The notes under the pieces: generated by a model
The model's database searches: none
What the model was told of the DNA's origin: nothing
What the model saw: only the letters and a program-made list of their open reading frames with translations
Source of the DNA: Chara braunii
Taxonomy: Eukaryota > Streptophyta > Charophyceae > Charales > Characeae
Assembly (NCBI GenBank): GCA_003427395.1
Contig: BFEA01000714.1
Location: 395,587-419,714, forward strand
Length of the DNA stretch: 24,128 nucleotides
Direction of reading: 5' to 3'
In this document: positions 9,851-19,023 of the stretch, one piece after another
Layout of the letters: each line of letters starts with the position of its first letter
Numbering within the stretch: position 1 is the first letter of the stretch
Position numbers and translations under genes: made by a program

Positions 9851-10694
9851 AACCGTAAGTTCACCAAAAATAAATTCTGAGGGAGTCTTAATTAAGTTCT
9901 TAGAATTCTTTTGTTTCTTTTCTCCTTTATCATTTTTAATCTTTTTCTTTGTTTTTGATTTCATTGCCGAAAATATAAAATAACGAGGTATTTTCTCCAA
10001 AATTTTAATGCCACAGAAAATAAGGAAATTAAGGAATACTACATTTTTCTCCCCTCCTACTGTTTTTAATATTTTATCCCATTTTTAATTTAGGTACCAA
10101 AATTGACAAAAATTTGAGGCGCTACTTCAGCCCCGATCATATGCTGCAAAAGCATTGCGGCGGGGTGAATCCACGCGATGCCTCCCCGCGGGCGGCCATT
10201 TGAGGCCTAGCCTCGGAACGGGCTGGAATGACGGTCCCTAGATATGCCGGAAGCGGCTACCCATTTCGCCATCTTTGAGGGTTACTCGTAAGGTTCAGTG
10301 TGCCCAAAATCAGGGGTGCCCTGAGTTCCCCTAATTTTTCCTGCCTGGTCAAACCAGAGTACTGTCAAGACTCGGACTTGTTTTTGAGCCTAAGTCTTAA
10401 AGCCGCTGATTCCAGGCGGCCCATCCCTTGTGGTCGCCTGACAGTTACCCCGGACCTCTTCTCGACGCCCCTGTCGAGACCTAACCACTTACGTCAAATG
10501 AAGCGGACGAGCGTAAGGGTGATTGCCCGTAAAGGACGCCCACGTCGGCGTTTAATTGTCTTATGTTTCAGTTTGTTATGAGTTCAAGGGCTAAGAAGAT
10601 GTTTCTTGACTTTCCTTTTCCTTCGGGATTTTGACCTTGGTAGGATTCTCTTTTTCTTCTGACGTTGGCCCGAGAAAGGTGCCGACCCGCTAGT
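9851..10694 (-). other. Element 3' non-coding region between integrase and PPT
   Basis: The part nearest the PPT (9851-10110) is AT-rich. The rest (10111-10694) is GC-balanced, and its open frames are short and change phase. A minus-strand reading continues basic residues past the integrase stop, but no domain is recognisable. No env-like gene or second ORF is visible. Confidence 0.6.
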
Positions 10695-11854
10695 TTATCT
10701 AATGCGAACTCTCCGTCTGGCTCTCTCGAGCACGAATAACCATTTCTTCTCTCTTCCTAATGCCAACCCTTTGACCTTTCTTCTCTCCACTCTTTTCTTC
10801 TTCTTGGAACTTTCCCCTGCCTCGAATCGTCTCGAGGGGGCTCCATCCTCCATTCTGGCCTTCCCTTTCCCTTTTGTGTGTGTCATTGATAAGGTGGGTG
10901 CAGGTCTGGGTCTGAACAGCTTTAACCTAGCACCCGCCACTGGGTCCTTCCACTTGGATCCGTCTAATTCTGCTATCATATAGGCACCCCAGTCGAGCGC
11001 CTCAACCACTCTGTAAGGTCTCATCCATCTGTTGGTGAGTTTTCCGGTCCAGGTCCTTTCCAGTGCTACGTCGTAGAGAAGGACCATATCTCCTACGCTC
11101 ACCCTCTCTTTCCTGATCCGCACGCCCTTATCCCATCTCTCTTTACCTTTGTCCCTCTCCACTGCCAGACGATCTGTTGTTGTCATAAGGTTGTCTTCCA
11201 AAGCGTAGACTATCTGTCTTGTTCGGGCAGCTATGAGTCGACGGTTGTCCAACTGTCGATGTGAAACTCTATGGGGAGAGGATAATGCCGCCCGAACCAG
11301 AAGGTGTATGGTGGGTATCCAGTGCTAGCCCGGACCGTGACGTTGTCCGCCCATATTGCGTATCGAAAATATCGTGGCCAATCGCTGTCCCTACCTTTGC
11401 ACCACTTGGATATTGACGCTATTAGAGTGTGGTGTCCTCTTTCTACTGGTGAGTTTGACTGTGGGTGGTAGGCGGTGGCTAGCGAAACTCTCGCCCCGAC
11501 TCTCTTGAACACATTCTGAACCTCGTCGGCTAGAAATTCCGCTCCTCTATCCATCACTATCTTGCTGACACAACCATACCTGGATAAGTACTATAGGACG
11601 AAGTTCTTCACTTCCCTAACCGACTTACTCCTGATAGGTCTACCGTCCACAAATCCAGTGAAGACGTCTCGTATATTCACAACATAGTTCATATTGCCTA
11701 CTCCTTTCGGCATCTTCACCAGATCGATGTGTACCTTCTCTCCTGACCTGGTCGGATAGGATGGATGTAGTGGCTCTTTGTATTTCACAAGAGCTTTCTT
11801 CTGGCATTCCTCGCAGGTTATACAGTATCTTTCGACGTCCTTATATTGTCCCTC
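10695..11854 (-). pseudogene. Integrase (zinc-binding end, catalytic core, GPY/F-like end), broken
   Basis: Integrase inserts the element's DNA copy into the host genome. The end of the HHCC zinc-binding domain is visible: two His lie in the preceding frame and the CEEC pair falls near 11800. The core shows the first Asp in VHIDLV (near 11724), then DRGAEF (Asp at 11549-11551) and PVERGH (Glu at 11441-11443). Exactly 35 residues separate the second Asp from Glu, the DD35E pattern, so all three catalytic residues are kept. The C-terminal part reads KLTNRWMRPYRVVEAL...GARLKLF, a GPY/F-type module, followed by a Lys/Arg-rich tail; I see no chromodomain. It is interrupted by stops at 11855-11857 and 11591-11593 (both TAG) and a frameshift near 11240. 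Confidence 0.92.
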
Positions 11855-12748
11855 CTACCAGTACAGTCTGCTTACCTTTTCGTAGGTTCCTTTGACTCCT
11901 CTATGACCTTCGACTACCCCGTCGTGAAGCTCCGCAACTATCGTCTGTCTCTCTTCAGGATCACAGACTACTCGTAAGGGCATCCCCGACCCGACCGGTC
12001 TTCGGAATAGATGGCCCGCTCTAAGGCAGTACTGGGCTGCTTGTCTCCGAATATCTGAATCTTGACTCTCCTCTCCTGACAAGTGTAACCCGATCGTCCG
12101 GTATTTGCCCTCGTAAAGGTTAAATAGAAATCGATCAGTGCGTCTCGGCCTCGCCATTGTCAGGGCTCCAACTGCTATCGGGCGCTCGGCCTCAAGAGGG
12201 ATCCGAGAAAGCCCAGCCGCCACGGCATTTTTAGCACCCAATATTCTCTCAACTGTGTAATCATATAGTCGAATTCGTATTAACCATCGTGCGATGGTCG
12301 AGTCCGTCAAACTAAAGTCCTTTTTGAGGACAGAGGCAACCGCTGTGGGATCTACTCTCAAGATGAACCGTCGTACGTAGATATAGTGTCTGAACGTGTC
12401 TAGACACCGCAGAACAGCTAACACTTCCTTCTTGAATTGACTGTAGTTACGCTCTGCCATATTAAGTTTCCTACTCTCAAATCTTAACGGTCTTTCCTTC
12501 CTTTCAGCGTCTTTCTGAGACAGCAGTCCACCAACTGAACAAGGTCCAGCATCCGTGGATACTATGAAGGGCCTCCCGACCTCATCATCAAAGAATGGCA
12601 TGCCCAGTACGCGCCCTCCCTCCTTAACTTCATCTTTAAGCTCTTGCATAGCGAGTTTCTGAGAAGAATCCCAGTAGAATTTCTCAGTCTCCCGAAGAAG
12701 TAGCCTCAAAGGCTTAGCCTTCTCTGCATACCCCCTTATGAAAATCCG
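11855..12748 (-). pseudogene. RT connection, RNase H and start of integrase zinc finger
   Basis: RNase H removes RNA from the RNA-DNA hybrid. The frame continues from RT after a TAG stop at 12749-12751. It opens with the connection segment (RIFIRGYAEKAKPLRLLL), then RNase H with FIVSTDAGP (first acidic residue), NYSQFKKEVLAVL (Glu) and FILRVDPTAV (Asp), and ends with the AGLSRIP signature that closes Ty3-type RNase H. In family members an Asp is usual before GLSR or ALSR; here it is Ala, so activity is doubtful. The last part, HDGVVEGHRG, gives the two His of the integrase zinc finger. The frame ends with a TAG where a second Trp of a YWW motif is expected. Confidence 0.9.
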
Positions 12749-13864
12749 CTAGTAGTCGACCACCCCCAGAAACTGCCGGACCTCGGTAGCACTATGTAAC
12801 GGCAGCGGCCAGTTTAGGAGTTTGTCTAGCTTCGGAGGATCCGCTCGGTGTCCTCTTGAGTCGTAGATAAAGCCTAATATCTTTATAATCGAGACGGCCC
12901 ATCGGCTCTTTGTTCCGCTGACCGTCAAATTTGCATCGTCTAATTGCTCGAGTACCGCGCAAATATCGGTTAGGTGCTGCTCAACGAATCTCCTAACTCG
13001 TGGTACAACTTTTGTCTCATGTTTCTCTACGGGTTCTTTTATAGAGAAGTCATCCAAAAAAACTTCAACCTTGTCAGGAATGAAGTCCCTGAGGACGGCT
13101 ACCATGACTTTCTGAAAAACGGCTACCCCATTAGTCCAATCCATAGGGACGACCATCATTTGTATCAATCCCAAAGGCGTGTGCATAGTCGTGAGGTGTC
13201 TGTCCCTGGGATCAAGGGGTACCTCATCATAACCTGAGAACAGATCACAGACCGAATAAATCGACCTGCCCGCGGTGCCTTCAGCCAGTAAGTCGGCGTG
13301 AGGTACAGAGCCTACGTCCCGGATCATCACCACATTGACCTTCTGCAGGTCCAGGATCTACCAGATCTTGCCATTCGGTTTTCGTAGGAAGAACCGTCGA
13401 TTAGCATAGGCGCTGTCAGATGGCTCTGCTACATGAAAAACCATCTTCTCTTTCAGGAAAGCGATAACCTCCTCCTTTTCCTTCTGGGCGTATTTCCAGC
13501 CTGCGTCATTCCATGGAATATGTGAAATCGTGTAAATCCTAGCTGATTTAGCGTAACGAGGGTCCACCCTCCCGCGCTCGGCGTCACTGAAAGCTATGGT
13601 CTTATCGCACGTCTTTAAGACTTCTAGGACACGTTCCCGCTCCTGTGGGGTTAGATTCCTATCTCCGATGTCCATCCCTGCTATCCTGTCTTCCGTTAGG
13701 CGTTGCGGCTCCTTTTTTTTCCTTTCTTTAATTTCCTTCGTGATCTCTCCTTCCGATATCCCTTTCAGCGCAAATCGCTCGCGGCCCACTGCTGCTGGCT
13801 TTACTTTCTGAGCCACTCTCTTGTGCCGCTTAGGCTGCCCCCCATAGGAGGTTGTGCCCTTCAA
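12749..13864 (-). pseudogene. Reverse transcriptase domain, broken
   Basis: RT copies the element RNA into DNA. The first part (13864-13358) has the pre-palm region with RFFLRKPNGK. A TAG at 13358-13360 then interrupts the expected K-x-W-x-I-x-DLQ segment. The palm follows: VCDLFSGYDEVPL holds the first catalytic Asp, the segment HTPLGLIQMM.VPMDWTNGVAVFQ is the template-contact motif, and FLDD (13049-13060) is the x-DD catalytic pair, intact. ILGFIYDSRG and VRQFLGVVDY close the thumb side. The frame is lost again at 12749-12751 (TAG). The upstream start is also disrupted: a one-base frameshift near 13866-13890 separates it from the protease linker. Confidence 0.95.
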
Positions 13865-14571
13865 AAAGATATAGATACTATGCCACCAAATTCCTCATCC
13901 GACTCCTTTGGATACGAGTTGCCATCCACTACCAGCCGGCTCCCTAAATCCTCCACTTCTATAATCCGGCCTTCTCCTTCCGTGAGTAGAGGTCCATACT
14001 TCGTCTCGCGAAATCGCACCGTGCGGCTGGAGATAGGTAATGACTTAATCCGATCACTGGGTCCAACACCCATAGCGAGAGCCGCTCTGTTTCTCGGATC
14101 TCAAGGCTCCACCGTCTCAATCATAACCCGCGTTCTATCTAGCTTCTTAATGGATAGCGTCTGGCTCCCGTCTGGTCGCTCTATCGTCACTGCATGGACA
14201 TGGCTCAACCATGTCCGCCCTAAGAACAGGTCAGAGCTGCAGTTTTTGACTGCAAAGACTGGCATGGTCACTCGTACTCCTTGAACCTCTATGACTACCT
14301 TGTAACAGACTCCTGTGATCTGTTGCTTCCTCCCATCAGCCATCTCTATTTCGAATAAGTATGTCCTATCGAGTCCCAGACCAACTTGCTCTGCCAGATC
14401 CTCGTCTATAATGACTGCCTCACTGCCATTATCGATCACAACATCTAGAACCGCTCCGTCGTTTAGGATCGCCTCCACGGTCCCACTACCAAGTATGTAA
14501 AACTTGTCCGGAGGCACACCTTCCATCCCATCAAGAAGAACTGTTGTCATGCGATCTGCTCTTGCGGTCAC
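13861..14571 (-). pseudogene. Aspartic protease and linker to RT
   Basis: This retropepsin-like domain would cleave the Gag-Pol polyprotein. Residues preserved are VLDVVIDNGSEAVII (active-site loop) and, about 75 residues later, LFLGRTWLSHV, the typical second conserved block of Ty3-type proteases. The active-site triplet is D-N-G instead of D-S/T-G, a single G-to-A change (AGT to AAT), which should impair catalysis. A TGA at 14101-14103 breaks the frame, and the same frame continues to 13861 as a linker. Upstream, a TAG just before 14571 and a frameshift near 14700 separate it from the nucleocapsid, with which it was probably continuous. Confidence 0.88.
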
Positions 14572-14602
14572 CTATGATACTGCTACAGTAGGAGCATCCG
14601 CG

Positions 14603-15884
14603 TTAGGAGCCACCTGAACCTCCTCTGATAGTGGAATGCGAGACTTTCGCGTGATCGTCTGTTACTCGTCTCGAGCCGGCTTGGATGCAGCCAGATATTC
14701 TAGTATAGCCTCTCGCCGACTTCGTTGCCGCCACCCTTATGGGTGCAGCTGACATATCTCCTTCGAAAGTTATCCTGATGCTCTGACTCCTAACCGACTC
14801 CTTTTCCTTACTCGGCCTCACTCTCCTCGCTTCCACATTTTCCTTCATCGAAGGGAACATTGATACGTCTCTCAAATCGTCTGCCCACTTGACGTACTTG
14901 AGGTCGTCAAGCACGACAAGTCCCTCTTCTATTGCCCGTTTGAGATCCGGGCAATCTCTCTTGATATGATCATCTCTTCTATAGTAGATGCAAAAGTTCC
15001 TAGGAGTGGGTGGCCTGTCCTCTACACTCCTCGAAATCGCCCCCCTCGCTGCTCTCGAGTCAGGGGGACTTGGGATACGGTTCTGATGAGGCGCCATATC
15101 CCCCTCTGTCATTCCGGCCGTGCGAGTCATTGCGCCGGTCACCTCCTAATCCTCCTTGGTCATATCGTCCCCGTGAATCATTCCGGTGGTCTCCATGGTC
15201 GTTTCGCCCGTGTGAATCATCACGTCAGTCTCCTCGGTCGTACCTACCCCGCGAATCGTCGCGCTGATCTCCCGCGTATCCCCTGCGGTCATACCTTCCA
15301 CGCGAGTTATCTCGACGTTCTCCGACTCGATCTCCTCTCTCATATCTGCCTTGCCTGTTTCCATCTCGGTCCGACCTCTCGTATCTGTCGTCCTTGTATC
15401 CGTCTCGCCGATCCCGGTCCGACTCCCGTCGACCTCGTGGGTCGCTCCTTCCCCCAGCAGCCTCATGTCGAGGGCTGCGCGAGTAATCATCCCATCGCCT
15501 TGCTCGCTCATACGTCTCGCGAATCCTGCGGTCTCGGTCTATCTCCTCATCCCTTCGTCGCCATGGCTCATCGTCTCTCTCCCTTTCCCTTACCCGATAA
15601 TCGGTTAGCGTTCGAGGATTTATATCCTCGACACTCCTCCAGGAATCGGTGTTCCTACGGTCCCACCGAAGTGAACAGGGCCCTCCGGGAAGGTTTTGGT
15701 ATGCCGTGGCTCCCGTATTGGTCACAATCTCTGTAACCTGTCTCGTCAATCCCTTTACCATGTCCCTTATCTCCTTCACTTCTTCAACTACCGCTTCATT
15801 CTTTTCCGACCAGGGATAGTCCTTGAAGTCAGGGCATCTATCAGTGGCATACTCTTTATAGAGAGAGAAGTCTCGCCTCCTCAT
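14603..15884 (-). pseudogene. Nucleocapsid-like basic region with degraded zinc knuckle
   Basis: From 15884 the frame reads a short conserved start (RRRDFSLYKEYATDRC) and then a strongly Arg/Asp-rich stretch with repeated units of about 16 residues built on DSRGRYDRG. Such RG-rich sequence binds RNA. After a TGA (15225-15227) and a frameshift near 15060 comes a zinc knuckle, FCIYYRRDDHIKRDC, where the second Cys of C-x2-C-x4-H-x4-C is Tyr and the conserved Gly is Asp. Both are G-to-A codon changes. The knuckle is followed by PDLKRAIEEGLVVLDD. It packages element RNA in functional relatives; here zinc binding is probably lost. Confidence 0.85.
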
Positions 15885-15904
15885 TCCTCTCCATCAACAG
15901 AAAA

Positions 15905-16397
15905 ATTCCCGCGAGAAAAAACATTCCATAAAAAAAAAAATCCTTCATATTTATAAATTATCCTTCCAATGTTTGTTCAATTATAAAATTTCCAGTTTTA
16001 TTTTATAAGTTTCCGTCTAAATATGAGTTTTCCCTTTCAACTACATCTATTTGTTCAGGATGGAATGAAAGTCTGGACGAGTTTATGAAATGTTTTAATT
16101 AAACTTTCATTCTACTACAACAAATATCTTCTAATTTAGATTGGATAAACCTATTTGTGACTGAAAATCCTTAATTAGAATGACAATCCAATTAAAATAT
16201 TTCATGAACTCATCCAGACTTTCATTACATCTCTAGCATGCAGTTTAAGTAAGAAGGGGTACCCCATTCTTGGAAGGAAAGTTCTCAAGTAAGCCGGAAA
16301 ATTTTAAAATTGGAATGACATTTTTTAAGATGGAATGAAAATTTAAAATTTAGAATGTAATTTTACTATAGAATGAATATTTAATTCTGGAAAATTT
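15905..16397 (-). other. AT-rich insert in gag (intron or nested hairpin element)
   Basis: About 490 bp of strongly AT-rich sequence sits between the Gag capsid frame and the nucleocapsid frame, with no open frame of its own. It contains a fold-back of two 43-bp arms, 16058-16100 and 16190-16232, matching at 38 positions and separated by 89 bp, and several GGAATGA words around it. On the element strand the upstream border reads TTG|GTATCA, a possible splice donor, and AG acceptors lie after a T-rich run near 15895-15920, so it could be an AT-rich intron. However, the exon phases do not match cleanly. A nested MITE-like insertion is the alternative. Confidence 0.65.
16058..16232. repeat. 43-bp inverted repeat with 89-bp spacer
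   Basis: The arms 16058-16100 and 16190-16232 are reverse complements at 38 of 43 positions, and three or four of the differences are transitions that keep a wobble pair in RNA. No obvious target-site duplication was recognised at the arm ends. The structure lies within the AT-rich insert in gag. Confidence 0.88.
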
Positions 16398-17333
16398 TTA
16401 TGTTGATACCAAGTTCTTGTAGTCGTCTGCCTCTGCCTTTATCGTGAGCTTTAGGACTTCAGGGAAGTCAAGCTTGTTGCGCGGGAGATCTCTAAGTATA
16501 CTCTTCTGTCTCCCTTTAGACAAGTGTCCAATAAAAATAGTACAGCGCTCGACCTCTGAGATTTTTCCCTTCTCCATTAGCACGTCAGAGATCTTCTGGA
16601 AACGTTTCCCGAATGCCCTAACGCTCTCGTCCTCATCTTGAGTCATGGTCGCAAGGTCCTTGATGGAGTACTTGTTAATCTCCAACTTGTAAAGTTCAAT
16701 GAGGTTCTTCTTATATGTGGTCCACTTTCCATCCTTCGGTCGGGCTTCCTTAACTTCCTTGCCGAGACTTGGATCTACATTAAATAGGAAGTTTTCCACA
16801 ATCTCCTCCTCCGACCATTGACTCCGGCTTGCATGAAGCTCCTACTTCTCCAGATATTCTGTGATGCTTTAACCCCTAAAAGTAGGAGGCTCAGAGGCAT
16901 TGTGCGTAATAATATAGCGATCCTTGCTCTCGTAAGGGAGCGGATGCGACTCCCCTGTTTGGGGGTCGAAGACTCGCCTAGGCGGCGCTCTGTCTCTATC
17001 TTTGTCCCTCCAATAGGAATCCCTCGAACTCTCTCTCCAGTCGTCCCTGTGCCTATCCGCCATGGTTTCCCTCCGCTCATTCTCGGGGGAGCGTCGTCTC
17101 GTCGCTTCTCATCGACCACTCGAGGTTCCTGTCTTCAATGCCTCATCCGGCTCAGTCACGACTGGTTCGACCGTTACGTCAGGTGCCCCGTTATTGGTCT
17201 GGTCAGCCCATCTCAGAGGTTTTCCCAGCCTAATTCGTTCCTTCAGTCCCCTCAGTGCACGGTCGGGCGATGTCCTGTACTCCTCTCCTACTTGGCCCGC
17301 GATCGGTTGTGGCTCCATTGTGTCTGATTCCAT
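16398..17333 (-). pseudogene. Gag (capsid-like) polyprotein, broken
   Basis: Gag forms the virus-like particle. An ATG at 17331-17333 is directly preceded in frame by two tandem TAG codons, which supports it as the gag start. The N-terminal part is charged. After a TGA near 17109 the same frame runs through MADRHRDDWRESS, with a second possible start at 17063. The capsid-like part begins with EPPTFRG (stop TAA 16869-16871), SITEYLEK (stop TAG 16842-16844), ELHASRSQWSEEE, and continues unbroken from 16799. It has the usual retrotransposon-gag pattern: a W-x2-YKKNLIELY helix, the DESVRAFGKRFQKISD segment and the IFIGHLSKGRQKSI segment. The TAG in EK-stop-ELH stands where Trp is expected in such a helix. 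Confidence 0.85.
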
Positions 17334-17375
17334 AGGCTACTAGAAGTTGTAATCGGGCACTCTTACCGCGTATAA

Positions 17376-17475
17376 CAGCCCATACCTATGATCGTAGCAG
17401 CAGCCCGGACCTATGACACTAGCAGCAGCCCGGACCTATGACAGAACTCGCAGCCCGGACCTGTCTACTTGTCAC
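17376..17475. repeat. 25-bp tandem repeat, four copies
   Basis: Units start at 17376, 17401, 17426 and 17451, each opening with CAGCCCGGACCTATGAC or a close variant. Because 25 is not a multiple of three, each copy shifts the reading frame. It lies just upstream of the gag start, and no minus-strand frame stays open through it. It may be the point where the upstream ORF ends. Confidence 0.85.
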
Positions 17476-18235
17476 GGTTCGCGTCTGTCTCCAACCCTAG
17501 TTCTCAGCTGCCCTGATCACTGTCACCAGTACTCTGCTCTGGTCGCGGACCTCGTGTTCCCCTTCTATCCCAAGAATCCCTGTGTCCATGTAAACCTACC
17601 CTTCGGGATCTGTCAACAGGGCTGCCCCTCTCCTGATCTGCACTTCACCCGTAACACGAACCCTTCGCCTGCTGCAGATCGCGGTCCCAAGTTTAACCAA
17701 TGTCTCCCGAGTAGCGCCCCTCAACAGTGTTCGTGCGTCTATCTCTGTTCTCCTCATAAGACCATCTAGTCCTTCCTGAATCGGGTGACCCTCAAGCGGA
17801 GGGAACTCTCCTCCTATCGCCATCTCTAGCCGCTCCTCTCACCATCCTGACATAGTCCACAATTGGTTCCCACTCGTTGTGAGTCAATCCCTTATCAGGA
17901 ATCGGGGGTCTAGGCAGGGTATCCAAAATGGCTATGTCATCACTGACCTCCACTATCTTCCCAAGTGCTTCTAATCTCTGTTTCTCCTCCCTTAACTTCT
18001 AGGCAGCTATTCTCCAGCATCTTGTGTAGGTACAAAACTCCTCTCTCCCCCTTGACAAGTATATCTTTACGTGATATGTGTCGAGATCCGGAAAGTACAC
18101 GGTCATAACATAGAATTGGTTGCGCTCCTAACCACTGTTCGCTTCCTGATAGGCAACGACCTCATAAGGAACCAACTCCTTGCGACTAATCCCGCTGAGT
18201 CCTTGTAACAGTCTCTCTCTCTCGTGTGGTAGTGG
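17476..18235 (-). pseudogene. Extra upstream ORF, 3' part: coiled-coil and unknown segment
   Basis: I do not recognise the family. From about 18225 one minus-strand frame reads RKELVPYEVVAYQEAN, then hydrophobic and aromatic sequence (QFYVMTVYFPDLDTYHV), then KLREEKQRLEALGKIVEV (short helical, coiled-coil-like), then LPRPPIPDKGLTHNEWEP and VDYVRMVRGAARDG. It has TAG stops near 18130 and 18000. The frame shifts near 17830 into EMAIGGEFPPLEGHPI, which continues to about 17480 with further TAG stops. Smooth amino-acid composition over some 240 codons between stops indicates real former coding. It may be the tail of the upstream ORF product. Confidence 0.55.
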
Positions 18236-18684
18236 TCCACTCCATCCACCTCCAGTATCGGTCGTGAGCAGCTAGCACCGTGAGTATTGCTCCGTCTACT
18301 ATAACTCTCCCTAGCTCCCCAGCTCTCCTGGCTTCGCTTATCCTCAACCTCTCAGCCTCTCTGGACGTCTCGTACCACGCCCTTATCTGAGGCCGCCCTT
18401 CGAAAGGTGTTATGCGAAGTACGTATTTAATCCTCCGTCCTCCTTCCACTCCAATCCAAAGTCCTGTTCCCCTAGCCTCTCGCAGTGCACGGCGAACATA
18501 CTCTGCGTCCTCAACTATGCACAACCTGGTATGGAGCTAAAGCTCTGCGATCACTAACACCAACGGTCCGTCCAGTCTCCCTACCACATGCAATGAGTAC
18601 CTGTCCGTCGTGTTTAGTGCAGTCCCGCTCATGTCCTGTTGCTATCCCCCTGCGTTACCTTGTCCTCCGTTGTTACGTCCTCTG
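18186..18684 (-). pseudogene. Extra upstream ORF, middle part: RG-rich patch and unknown domain
   Basis: Family not recognised. The frame opens with an RG/Gln-rich patch (SSRGRNNGGQGNAGG), then a TAG, then QQDMSGTALNTTDRYSLHVV and LDGPLVLVIAEL, a second TAG near 18537, and then an Arg/Glu-rich segment containing EDAEYVRRALREA, GLWIGVEGGRRIKYVLRI and DRYWRWMEW. It loses frame at a (GA)n run near 18206-18222, and the coding continues two bases out of phase in the next segment, as expected for microsatellite slippage. A charged RG patch next to a helix-rich domain suggests nucleic-acid binding, but that is a guess from composition. Confidence 0.5.
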
Positions 18685-19020
18685 CTACTTTTCCTTTGCT
18701 CCTTCGCGTGATAGGTTCCTAGCCTTTATCCTCTCCAGAAAGTCTGATCTCCACGCCTGTATAATCTCTTTATCCTTCCTGAACATACTCTCTAACTCTT
18801 TCGTCGCGAGCTCAACCCTGCGCAGCTTGCCCTCATCTTGGCACGACCCGATCTCCCTTATCTTGTTCCCCAACTCCTTTACCCGGTTCAAGAGTGGTTC
18901 TTTAATGCGCTCTCTCACTCTTCCGACCGCCTCACTTTCCTCTTCGATACTCTGTCCACATCCCTCTCCAGCTCATCCTCATACCCTCGCTCTAGCCTCT
19001 GCAACCGTCTCATCGTGGTA
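18685..19020 (-). pseudogene. Extra upstream ORF: predicted coiled coil
   Basis: One frame (18918-18685) reads NRVKELGNKIREIG, KLRRVELATKELESMFRK and LERIKARNLSREG, a charged helical pattern with regular Leu/Ile spacing. Upstream, the plausible coding lies in another frame (about 19020-18920): MRRLQRLERGYEDELERD and DRVSKRKVRRSEE, also coiled-coil-like. A frameshift near 18915 therefore splits one helical region of about 110 residues. Such a segment could make the upstream protein an oligomer. No family is recognised. Confidence 0.55.
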
Positions 19021-19023
19021 GTG

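Noticed and set aside
9851-10694. Envelope-like gene after integrase
   Set aside because: No sustained frame, signal peptide or membrane segment is seen between integrase and the PPT.
10695-10900. Chromodomain at the integrase C-terminus
   Set aside because: After the GPY/F-like module there is only a Lys/Arg-rich tail without the aromatic residues of a chromodomain.
14966-15736. 256-codon plus-strand open frame
   Set aside because: It lies exactly antisense to the Arg/Asp-rich nucleocapsid repeats; codons complementary to these repeats avoid stops, so it is a shadow frame.
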